This document shows, in pieces, positions 1 through 5,547 of a stretch of DNA of 6,091 bases. Below the pieces are notes generated by a model, which was given only the letters and a program-made list of their open reading frames with translations, was not told where the DNA came from and did no database searches. This stretch comes from an uncultured Clostridia bacterium (lineage in GTDB: Bacteria > Bacillota > Clostridia > TANB77 > CAG-508), in the NCBI GenBank assembly GCA_934179885.1, contig CAKPQY010000047.1, positions 1 through 6,091 of the forward strand, written 5' to 3'. The position numbers and the translations under genes were made by a program. Each line of letters opens with the position of its first letter. Position 1 is the first letter of the stretch.

Positions 1-429
1 TCTTTTATCTGCTTCTATTGAAGTATTTGTATCTATTGCTGTTAAATTTTTTGCAGATACGTCCATTTTTACGCCTTCACTTTTAGCATGATTACCTAGT
101 TGTATCCAAAGCATTCCTATTTCATACACTCCATATTGGTTTGCTGCTTGTATCTCACTATCTGTGCTTACATTAATCATATCTTCATAACTAGTTTTTG
201 TTTTTTCAAATTCTTTTACTGTTTTGTCTAAATCATCTAATTTCTTTTGATAATCTGTACTAGCCAATTTGGTTGCATTTTGTATTTTACTATCCAAATC
301 TTCATTTTGTTTTTTTATTTCTGTTATTCCTGAAACTTTTAGATTACCTATTTCTATTCCATTTACAATGGTTATTCCTGTTAATATAAGAACTAATATT
401 ATAATTATACTTATTAATAACTTCTTCAT
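1..429 (-). CDS. PilO-like type IV pilus inner-membrane protein, partial (C-terminus beyond left edge)
   Basis: The 143 codons visible begin MKKLLISIIIILVLILTG, a single N-terminal membrane segment (about residues 4-23) with a short Lys-rich cytoplasmic start. A charged, probably coiled-coil stretch follows (about residues 36-85), then the beginning of a globular part (about 95 onward). This is the layout of PilO, which pairs with PilN in the inner-membrane platform linking the cytoplasmic motor to the pilus. The ATG overlaps the stop of the upstream PilM-PilN-like gene as ATGA, and AGAAGGTG lies 7 bases before it, so the two are probably translationally coupled. The identification rests mainly on topology and gene order; direct sequence similarity to PilO is weak by eye, and the reading frame is still open at base 1. 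It could instead be another bitopic coiled-coil protein of the pilus or secretion system. Confidence 0.6.
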   Translation of the reverse strand, partial: MKKLLISIIIILVLILTGITIVNGIEIGNLKVSGITEIKKQNEDLDSKIQNATKLASTDYQKKLDDLDKTVKEFEKTKTSYEDMINVSTDSEIQAANQYGVYEIGMLWIQLGNHAKSEGVKMDVSAKNLTAIDTNTSIEADKR

Positions 430-2057
430 GGTAAATCACCTTCTATCTTTATAGTTATAATATTATTTTGTTGTTGTCCTGCAGTAGAAATAACATTTGT
501 AAGTACTCCAGAAACTTTTAAGTTTGTTGTCAAATATCCTAATTGAGCATAGCTTTTTGATTGTGCTTCGATTTCTATATGAGTACCTGATGTGTTTTGG
601 ATAGAAATTATTTGAACTTCATCAGGCATAATATACATTAATTTATTTAGTAAAATTGGTATTGATTTTTTAACTTTGTTGTTTTCTTGTACTTTTTCAC
701 TAATTTTTTCTAAATTAGAAATTTTACTTGTATATTTGCTTGTTTGGGTTTGTAAAGTTTGAATATCTTTATTTACCAATGAAATTTGTGAATTTGTATT
801 ATTTATAGACTCTTGTACTTCTGAATTCTTGTCATCAATTTGTTTCTTTATTAATCCTGAAAAGCTACAATACACTATAAATATTATTAATAATCCTGCT
901 ATACCTCTTAGTAATCCTTTTTCTACTTTATCTAGTGGCATATTGAAATCCATTGTAAATAGATTTCCTTTAAATTTTCTATTTTCTTTTGGTTTTTTCT
1001 TTTCATTTTTATTTCCAATTTCAATTGTGAAAATTTCTGATAATTTATCATTTAATGTTGTTTTCTTGAAATTTAATCCTGAAATTCCTTCACCTAGTCC
1101 ACATAATGCCACTGAAATAGCTGAGTTTACTTCTACATAGTCTTTTACGTTTATTTCTGGTGATATTTTTATAAAACTTGGTTTTAAAATCTCACATTTA
1201 ACATTTTCTAAATATTCTTCAAAATACAAATCTATATTGTTTATTAAGGCTCCTGTTCCTGTGATATATATTTTTTCAATTTTTTCAGAGTATTCGTTTA
1301 ATGTTTTTCTTAATTGTCCTACTATATCATATAATGTTGGCATTATATCTTCTAAATAATTTGTTTCTTCTTCTGTTAATTCTTTTCCTTCAGAAGTATA
1401 AATAGTAGTTTCTTTGCATATTTCATATGCCTTTTGGTATGAATTTTCTTTAAGATTAATTTTATCTAATATATCTTTACTTCCTATATCTAATGTTTTA
1501 ATATCATATATATTTTGATCTAAAATTGTTGTTATTTTTGTTTTTTCTTCAATGTTTACTATCAAGCAATTTTCTCTTTCATCAAATTTTGCTATATCTG
1601 ATATTGTCATTGATATTGGTGTTATATTTTGCAATTTATAGCTACTAAATCTTTGTATTTTTTTATTAAGTTCTATCTTGTTTTCGCTTATATGGATTAC
1701 TTTTAGTCTATCTTTTTCTTCTACATCAGGAGTAATTGCATATCTTGTCTCAAAAACATTAGGATTGAAATTTTTTTCACCACAATATGCTTCAAATTCG
1801 GTTTTTATTGCTTTTGGCAAATCTTTCCTATTCAATAAAGCAAATACTTGAAAATAATTATACATTTCTTCAGATAGATTTATGCTAATTGGTGTTCTAT
1901 AGCTATAAGTTTCTTCAATTATTTGTTTTATTGTCTGGTCTATATTGTCATAGAATTTCACTCCAAATGCTTCTACTTTTATCTGGTCATGTTCTTTTGA
2001 AACTTTTGCATATTTAATTATATTCTCTTCTATATATAATCCAAGACAAGTTGACAT
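426..2057 (-). CDS. PilM-PilN-like fusion protein of a type IV pilus assembly platform
   Basis: This 543-aa protein has three parts. Residues about 1-330 resemble PilM, the actin-fold cytoplasmic ring protein: the N-terminal strand is CLGLYIEENIIKYAKVS, and an ITGTGALI segment (265-272) sits where the adenosine-binding motif lies. A Lys-rich linker (about 350-382) follows, then one membrane segment (about 384-403), a Gln/Asn/Ser-rich coiled coil (about 404-463) and a small C-terminal domain (about 466-543) like periplasmic PilN. PilM and PilN are normally separate proteins, with the PilN N-terminus docking on PilM; here they appear covalently joined with no internal stop. The usual phosphate-binding residues look degraded (YIEE at 8-11, NIEE at 168-171 instead of D-x-G types), so ATP binding is doubtful. 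The start has GAGGGAG 5 bases upstream. The gene is first in its operon and overlaps the PilO-like gene by 4 bases. Family placement is by layout and motifs, not by search. Confidence 0.68.
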   Translation of the reverse strand: MSTCLGLYIEENIIKYAKVSKEHDQIKVEAFGVKFYDNIDQTIKQIIEETYSYRTPISINLSEEMYNYFQVFALLNRKDLPKAIKTEFEAYCGEKNFNPNVFETRYAITPDVEEKDRLKVIHISENKIELNKKIQRFSSYKLQNITPISMTISDIAKFDERENCLIVNIEEKTKITTILDQNIYDIKTLDIGSKDILDKINLKENSYQKAYEICKETTIYTSEGKELTEEETNYLEDIMPTLYDIVGQLRKTLNEYSEKIEKIYITGTGALINNIDLYFEEYLENVKCEILKPSFIKISPEINVKDYVEVNSAISVALCGLGEGISGLNFKKTTLNDKLSEIFTIEIGNKNEKKKPKENRKFKGNLFTMDFNMPLDKVEKGLLRGIAGLLIIFIVYCSFSGLIKKQIDDKNSEVQESINNTNSQISLVNKDIQTLQTQTSKYTSKISNLEKISEKVQENNKVKKSIPILLNKLMYIMPDEVQIISIQNTSGTHIEIEAQSKSYAQLGYLTTNLKVSGVLTNVISTAGQQQNNIITIKIEGDLP

Positions 2058-2127
2058 TTTTTCTCCCTCTTAACTTTTTTCTTAAATATACTTTATATCT
2101 ATAAAATATATTATCGTGTTCTTTTTT

Positions 2128-2155
2128 ATTTTACCATTTTTGACACAAACGTCAA
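2128..2155 (-). promoter_or_regulatory. Sigma-A-type promoter of the pilMN-like operon
   Basis: On the minus strand a TTGACG -35 (2150-2155) and a TAAAAT -10 (2128-2133) are separated by 16 bases. A TG one base upstream of the -10 makes it an extended -10 (TGGTAAAAT). Each hexamer is one base from consensus. The site lies about 70 bases before the ATG of the PilM-PilN-like gene, so the operon is likely transcribed separately from rsmB. The -35 falls inside the short palindrome TTGAC-N6-GTCAA (2140-2155), which could be an operator. Confidence 0.6.
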
Positions 2156-2181
2156 TACTTTTTATTGTTTTATAATATAAA

Positions 2182-2214
2182 TGTAATATTTTTGTAATAT
2201 GTATGTAATATTTT
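2182..2214. repeat. Three 11-bp direct repeats (TGTAATAT core) upstream of the pil promoter
   Basis: TGTAATAT occurs at 2182-2189, 2193-2200 and 2204-2211, exactly 11 bases apart; the third unit overlaps the rsmB stop region. Read on the minus strand these are ATATTACA repeats lying about 27-56 bases upstream of the -35 of the pilMN-like promoter. Direct repeats spaced by about one helical turn are typical of OmpR/PhoB-type response-regulator sites. That role is inferred from spacing and position; the A+T richness leaves room for chance. Confidence 0.5.
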
Positions 2215-3547
2215 ATTTTTTGTGTAATTTGCAAATAAAGAAACCATCTTTTTCTTCATCGGTAAAAATGTTAATAATGCCATTTTCATTAATAACAAAA
2301 TTTTTATTTTTGGTTAAAAATTTTGAAATAACCTCTTCATTTTCTTCTTTTAATATGCTACATGTAGAATATACTAACTCTCCACCTTTTTTTAGATATT
2401 TAGAACAGTTTTCTAATATTGTTTTTTGTATTGTTGTGATTTCTTCTACATCTTCTATTTTCCTTTGCCATTTAATATCAGGTTTTCTTTTTATTACTCC
2501 AATTCCAAGACAAGGTACATCTAACAAAATTTTATCAAACTTTTCTGTTAATTTTTCATCATATATACTGGCATCTTTAACCTGTGTTGATATAATATCT
2601 ATTCCTAATCTTTTTGCATTTTGTTCTACTAATTTAGTTCTATGTTCATGAATATCCCATGCTTCTATTTTGCCTTTATTGTTCATCAATTCTGCCATAT
2701 ATGTTGTTTTTCCACCAGGTGCTGAACATGCATCTAGTACAAGTTCATCAGGTTTAGGATTTAATATTTTTGCAGTAAGTCCAGCTGACATATCTTGAAT
2801 TGTAAAATATCCATTTTTAAACAAATCTAAATTTTCAATATTTTTTACTTTATCTAAAATTAAAAAGTCTTCTGTTAAACTTTCTGTTGATTTTTCTTCT
2901 ATATTAATGTTTTTATCAATTTCTTTATAGTTAATATTTTGTTCTTCTAATTTTTTAATTAAGTCTTTTTTGCTTGTTTTTAAGTTATTTATTCTAATTG
3001 TCATTTGAGGTTTTAAATTAGAATTTTTACATATTTGTTCAACTTTTTCTATATTGTTATTTTTCAATAATTCTTTTATTATCCATTCTGGCATTGAAGT
3101 AGTTTTAGAAATTCTTTCTATATTATCTGTTATTTGTGATAGTTCTTCATAATCTGTTTTTTCAACTTTTCTTAAAATTGCATTTACAAAATTCGAACTA
3201 GAACTATGTCCATATCTTTTCGCTAAATTGACACTTTCATTTACTGCTGCTGATTTTGGAATCTTGTCCAAAAAAATTATTTGATAAATTCCCATTCTTA
3301 AAATATTTAAAATCCATGGTGATATTTTCTTTAATTTTATTTTTGAATGTTTTTTTATTATTTCGTCTAATGTTAGTCTCCATGTTGTGACTCCATATAC
3401 AATTTCTGAAATTAGTCCAATATCTTTTTCATTTATTTTTTGTTTATTTTGTTTTATTTCTTCATTTAGTACTATATTTGAATATGCTTGTTCTTTATCT
3501 ATTTTATATAGTATTTTTAATGCTATTTCTCTTGTTTTATCTATCAT
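2213..3547 (-). CDS. rsmB: 16S rRNA (cytosine967-C5)-methyltransferase RsmB
   Basis: The enzyme transfers a methyl group from S-adenosylmethionine to C5 of cytosine 967 (E. coli numbering) of 16S rRNA, in the cytoplasm during ribosome assembly. The 444-aa product has a NusB-like RNA-binding N-terminal domain (about 1-140, starting MIDKTREIALKIL) and a Rossmann methyltransferase domain (about 245-444). Visible motifs are the SAM-binding DACSAPGGKT (272-281), motif IV DVPC with its cysteine at 346, KPDIKW (355-360) and STCS with the second catalytic cysteine at 396. Length matches Bacillus RsmB (about 447). The ATG at 3547 is chosen because GGAGG lies 7 bases upstream; an in-frame GTG at 3565 and an ATG at 3553 would place the ribosome site inside the gene or against the start. 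It stands apart from the fmt-def neighbours often seen with it. No strong terminator is seen after the stop. Confidence 0.95.
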   Translation of the reverse strand: MIDKTREIALKILYKIDKEQAYSNIVLNEEIKQNKQKINEKDIGLISEIVYGVTTWRLTLDEIIKKHSKIKLKKISPWILNILRMGIYQIIFLDKIPKSAAVNESVNLAKRYGHSSSSNFVNAILRKVEKTDYEELSQITDNIERISKTTSMPEWIIKELLKNNNIEKVEQICKNSNLKPQMTIRINNLKTSKKDLIKKLEEQNINYKEIDKNINIEEKSTESLTEDFLILDKVKNIENLDLFKNGYFTIQDMSAGLTAKILNPKPDELVLDACSAPGGKTTYMAELMNNKGKIEAWDIHEHRTKLVEQNAKRLGIDIISTQVKDASIYDEKLTEKFDKILLDVPCLGIGVIKRKPDIKWQRKIEDVEEITTIQKTILENCSKYLKKGGELVYSTCSILKEENEEVISKFLTKNKNFVINENGIINIFTDEEKDGFFICKLHKK

Positions 3548-3554
3548 TTTCATT

Positions 3555-3559
3555 CCTCC
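3555..3559 (-). promoter_or_regulatory. Ribosome binding site deciding the rsmB start
   Basis: GGAGG on the minus strand ends 7 bases before the ATG at 3547-3545. It lies within the longer in-frame extension that would begin with GTG at 3565, and only one base from the ATG at 3553, so the 3547 start is preferred. Confidence 0.8.
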
Positions 3560-3580
3560 GTCCACGAATTACCATTTTCA

Positions 3581-3609
3581 ATTATATGTTATTTTTCATA
3601 AAAATTCTA
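3581..3609 (-). promoter_or_regulatory. Probable rsmB promoter
   Basis: A perfect TATAAT (-10, minus strand, 3581-3586) lies about 34 bases before the rsmB ATG. A poor -35 (TAGAAT, 3604-3609) lies 17 bases further upstream. The -10 and position support it; the weak -35 and A+T-rich background limit confidence. Confidence 0.45.
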
Positions 3610-3636
3610 TATTTTCTTTTAATTTTTTAATTTATT

Positions 3637-3644
3637 TGTATATT
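3637..3644. repeat. Left flanking direct repeat (putative target-site duplication)
   Basis: TGTATATT here is repeated exactly at 3737-3744, on the other side of the 91-bp palindromic element. Adding one base gives 9 bp with a final G/T mismatch. This pattern is expected of an insertion that duplicated its target. Confidence 0.55.
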
Positions 3645-3645
3645 G

Positions 3646-3736
3646 TTACAATTCACAGTTTTAAAATGAGTCATTAAAATTTGGTAATGTATAACTAAAT
3701 TTTAATTACTCTAAATAAATTCGCTGTGAATTGTAA
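3646..3736. mobile_element. MITE-like palindromic element, 91 bp, no coding capacity
   Basis: Perfect 13-bp terminal inverted repeats TTACAATTCACAG (3646-3658) and CTGTGAATTGTAA (3724-3736) bracket a second inverted repeat (3668-3682 with 3697-3711, 14 of 15 positions paired). The whole could fold into one long stem-loop with a small central loop. It has no ORF and is flanked by TGTATATT on both sides. These are hallmarks of a miniature inverted-repeat element moved in trans; an 8-9 bp duplication occurs in several IS families, and I cannot name the parent. Alternatives are a large operator or a transcribed hairpin. One caveat is that GTAATGTATA also occurs in the loop (3684-3693) and across the right junction (3733-3742), so the flanking repeat might have another origin. 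Confidence 0.58.
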
Positions 3737-3744
3737 TGTATATT
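3737..3744. repeat. Right flanking direct repeat (putative target-site duplication)
   Basis: Second copy of TGTATATT, directly adjoining the right inverted repeat of the palindromic element. Its TGTATA part also forms the -35 of the candidate promoter for the downstream spore operon. Confidence 0.55.
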
Positions 3745-3766
3745 TTTTCTAAAAACGGTAAAAATA
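3737..3766 (+). promoter_or_regulatory. Candidate sigma-G-like (forespore) promoter for the dodecin-spoVA operon
   Basis: TGTATA (3737-3742), 17 bases, then AAAAATA (3760-3766), about 28 bases before the first ATG. The -35 fits the GHATR pattern of B. subtilis sigma-G promoters; the -10 matches CATAMTA at 5 of 7 positions. spoVA operons are known sigma-G targets in Bacillus, which supports looking here. The region is A+T-rich, so this is a candidate only. Confidence 0.35.
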
Positions 3767-3794
3767 TTTGTAAAATAATTTTTGGAGGTCAAAC

Positions 3795-4016
3795 ATGGAT
3801 ATAGAAAAACATTTAATAATTACAGGTACATCTGAAGTATCATGGAAAGATGCTATTGCAAATGCAATAAGTGAAGCATCTAAAAGCATTGATTATTTGT
3901 CAAGTGTAAAAATTTTAGAACAAAGAGCTAAAATCGATGGTAATAAAATATCAGAATATTTTGTAGATTTAGATTTAAGTTTTTTAATTGATTTAAACAG
4001 AAAGGATGATAAATAA
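3795..4016 (+). CDS. Dodecin-like small protein lacking the classical flavin-binding residues
   Basis: The 73-aa product matches dodecins (PF07311, formerly DUF1458) along its whole length: beta-1 ending in ITGTSEVSW (9-17), a helix rich in Ala (18-35, DAIANAISEASKSI), VKILEQRAKI (38-47) and EYFVDLDLSFLID (54-66). Dodecins are about 65-75 aa, form hollow 12-mers and in archaea and bacteria usually store or buffer flavins. Here the tryptophan that stacks on flavin (in NLRWFEV-type segments) aligns with Ser37, and the glutamine of EYQV-type segments with Phe56, so classical flavin binding is probably lost. The start has GGAGG 6 bases upstream. Its stop shares one base with the spoVAC ATG (TAATG), so it is very likely co-expressed and coupled with the spore genes. 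A forespore role is inferred from context; what it binds, if anything, is unknown. Confidence 0.85.
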   Translation: MDIEKHLIITGTSEVSWKDAIANAISEASKSIDYLSSVKILEQRAKIDGNKISEYFVDLDLSFLIDLNRKDDK

Positions 4017-4480
4017 TGAACCCTACTGAAACAAAACAAACATATCAAGAATATGTAGACAAAAAATCTCCTAATTCCCCTATATTAAAAAATTGTTTTA
4101 ATGCTTTTTGGGTTGGTGGATTAATATGTACAATTGGTCAAATTATTATGAATATTTGTAAAGAAAGAGGTTTTGACCAAGCTTTATCAGGCACTATTGT
4201 TTCTATAATATTAATTGGAATTTCTGCATTTTTAACAGGTCTTAATATATTTAATAAAATTGGTAAATTCGCAGGTGCTGGTTCTTTAATTCCAATAACA
4301 GGTTTTGCAAATTCTATTGTTTCTCCTGCTATGGAATACAAATCTGAAGGTTATGTTATGGGTGTTGGTGGAAAAATGTTTACAGTTGCAGGTCCTGTTT
4401 TAGTTTTTGGTATATCTGCATCAATTATTGTTGGTATTATTTATTTGATTTTTAACACTCAAGGTATGACTTTAGTATAA
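4016..4480 (+). CDS. spoVAC: Stage V sporulation protein AC, membrane component of the Ca-DPA channel
   Basis: SpoVAC is an inner-membrane protein of the developing and dormant spore. With SpoVAD and SpoVAE it is needed for dipicolinic acid uptake into the forespore and release at germination; the Bacillus protein behaves as a mechanosensitive channel. The 154-aa product has the usual short polar N-terminus (1-24) and family motifs VGGLICTIGQ (33-42), KFAGAGS (84-90), PITGFANS (93-100) and EYKSEG (107-112). Membrane segments are likely at about 28-48, 58-78, 83-103 and 118-145. B. subtilis SpoVAC is about 150 aa. The ATG overlaps the upstream dodecin-like stop by one base, with AAAGG a short way upstream. 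SpoVAC and SpoVAE belong to the same family, and this copy shares an 18-base identical stretch with spoVAE. Confidence 0.95.
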   Translation: MNPTETKQTYQEYVDKKSPNSPILKNCFNAFWVGGLICTIGQIIMNICKERGFDQALSGTIVSIILIGISAFLTGLNIFNKIGKFAGAGSLIPITGFANSIVSPAMEYKSEGYVMGVGGKMFTVAGPVLVFGISASIIVGIIYLIFNTQGMTLV

Positions 4481-4486
4481 AAGGAG
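4481..4486 (+). promoter_or_regulatory. Ribosome binding site deciding the spoVAD TTG start
   Basis: AAGGAG directly follows the spoVAC stop. The in-frame TTG at 4487 touches it and cannot be used with it; the TTG at 4496 lies 9 bases downstream and gives the N-terminus MQKLGKQT, which agrees with the MKLTGKQT-type start of SpoVAD from Bacillus. Confidence 0.8.
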
Positions 4487-4495
4487 TTGATTTTT

Positions 4496-5497
4496 TTGCA
4501 AAAATTAGGAAAGCAAACTATTAAATTTGATAACCCACCTACTATCACAGAATGTGCTTCTATTGTTGGTCCTAAAGAAGCTCAAGGCCCTCTTGCCAAG
4601 TATTTTGACCAAACTTTAGATGATGAATTTTGGGGTGAGAAAACTTGGGAAAAGGCTGAAAGTAAAATTATAAAGGAAACTGTTAATACTGTTGTAAATA
4701 AATCTGGTATTCCTTCTGACAAAATCGACTGTTGTTTTGCAGGTGATTTGCTTAACCAATGTATATCTTCTAGTTTTGGGCTTCGTGAATTAAGCATTCC
4801 ATTCTTTGGAGTATTTGGTGCTTGTTCAACATTCGTTGAATCAATGTCTTTATCAGCAATTGCGGTTGAAGGTTTTGCAGAAAATGCATTATGTGCTACT
4901 TCTAGTCATTTCTGTAGTGCCGAAAAACAATTTAGATTTCCTCTTGAACTTGGAAATCAAAGACCGCCTTCTGCGCAATGGACTGTTACTGGTAGTGGAG
5001 CTGCAATAGTTTCAAAAAGTGGTCAGGGTCCTTATATTACTCATATTACACCTGGTAAAATTGTTGATATGGGTATAAAAGATGCTAATAATATGGGTGC
5101 TGCTATGGCTCCTGCTTTTGCCGATACTTTAATTGCTCATTTTAAAGATACTGGCAGAAATCCTAGTTATTATGACGCTATTATAAGCGGAGATTTAGGA
5201 CATATTGGTAAAGAAATTGCAATTGATATTGCAAAATCACAAGGTTATAATATTAAATCCAATTATAATGACTGTGGTGTTTTGATTTTTGATAAAAATG
5301 CTCAAGACACTCATTCCGGCGGTAGTGGTTGTGCTTGTTGTGGTACGGTCTTTTCTGGATATTTATTTAAACAATTGAAAGATAAAAAAATTAAGAAATT
5401 ATTATTAATTGCAACTGGTGCTTTGATGAATTCTACTTCTTCTCAACAGGGTGAAACTATTCCTGGTATAGCACATGCAATTAGTATAGAAATTTGA
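4496..5497 (+). CDS. spoVAD: Stage V sporulation protein AD, DPA-binding thiolase-fold protein
   Basis: SpoVAD binds dipicolinic acid and works with the SpoVAC and SpoVAE membrane proteins in moving Ca-DPA into the forespore; it sits on the spore inner membrane and has a thiolase/KAS III-like fold without known catalysis. The 333-aa product (Bacillus about 338) carries GPKEAQGPL (25-33), AGDLLNQ (82-88), FGACST (107-112) with the pocket cysteine at 110 as in Bacillus, ATSSH (134-138), VTGSGA (164-169), GDLGHIG (232-238), NDCG (258-261), GGSGCACC (275-282) and IATGALM (305-311). The start is a TTG at 4496, chosen by spacing from AAGGAG and by agreement with known SpoVAD N-termini. It follows spoVAC closely and is separated from spoVAE by 50 bases holding a hairpin. 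No membrane segment is apparent. Extra cysteines (DCCF at 78-81, HFCS at 138-141) are noticeable. Confidence 0.96.
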   Translation: MQKLGKQTIKFDNPPTITECASIVGPKEAQGPLAKYFDQTLDDEFWGEKTWEKAESKIIKETVNTVVNKSGIPSDKIDCCFAGDLLNQCISSSFGLRELSIPFFGVFGACSTFVESMSLSAIAVEGFAENALCATSSHFCSAEKQFRFPLELGNQRPPSAQWTVTGSGAAIVSKSGQGPYITHITPGKIVDMGIKDANNMGAAMAPAFADTLIAHFKDTGRNPSYYDAIISGDLGHIGKEIAIDIAKSQGYNIKSNYNDCGVLIFDKNAQDTHSGGSGCACCGTVFSGYLFKQLKDKKIKKLLLIATGALMNSTSSQQGETIPGIAHAISIEI

Positions 5498-5528
5498 TGT
5501 CCTTTTGGGGACGTTTCTCAAATGGACA
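5498..5528 (+). repeat. 31-nt imperfect palindrome (hairpin) between spoVAD and spoVAE, possibly REP-like
   Basis: Starting one base after the spoVAD stop, 14 bases on the left (TGTCCTTTTGGGGA) pair with 14 on the right (TTTCTCAAATGGACA end) around a 3-base loop. There are 11 Watson-Crick pairs, two G-U pairs and one T-T mismatch. The G-U pairs form only in the plus strand, so it folds as the transcript or as top-strand ssDNA. No T-tract follows, so it is not a normal terminator. It may modulate spoVAE expression, protect the upstream mRNA, or be a repetitive extragenic palindrome; the sequence is G+C-richer than its surroundings. Confidence 0.6.
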
Positions 5529-5547
5529 AAAAGGGGGTTAATAGTTT

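Noticed and set aside
269..454. 61-aa hydrophobic plus-strand frame at the pilMN/pilO junction
   Set aside because: It is the antisense of the PilO-like N-terminal membrane segment; the minus-strand frame has the ribosome site and operon overlap.
829..1140. 103-aa plus-strand open frame opposite the PilM-PilN-like gene
   Set aside because: It is a shadow of the real gene in low-complexity A+T-rich sequence with no recognisable domain.
2140..2176. Plus-strand promoter TTGACA (2140) with TATAAT (2171)
   Set aside because: The spacer is 25 bases, too long for a sigma-A promoter, and it would transcribe antisense into rsmB; the TATAAT is likely a composition effect.
2058..2212. Rho-independent terminator for rsmB
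   Set aside because: No G+C-containing hairpin followed by a T-run is visible on the minus strand in this spacer, so none is annotated.
2182..2214. Triple TGTAATAT repeat as a CRISPR remnant
   Set aside because: Units are 8-11 bases with no spacers and no cas genes nearby; it is better seen as a binding-site array.
2199..2651. 150-aa plus-strand open frame opposite rsmB
   Set aside because: It is antisense to a clear RsmB coding region, is rich in Phe/Ser/Ile as expected of the reverse of Lys/Glu-rich A+T-rich codons, and has no convincing ribosome site.
3548..3565. Longer rsmB start at GTG 3565 (or ATG 3553)
   Set aside because: The GGAGG lies inside or against these starts; the ATG at 3547 has correct spacing and matches RsmB N-termini.
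3387..3677. 96-aa plus-strand frame across the rsmB start and into the spacer
   Set aside because: It is antisense to the NusB-like domain and runs into the palindromic element; no ribosome site or family resemblance.
4806..5009. 67-aa frame inside spoVAD in another frame
   Set aside because: It is fully contained in a strongly conserved SpoVAD region whose frame is certain.
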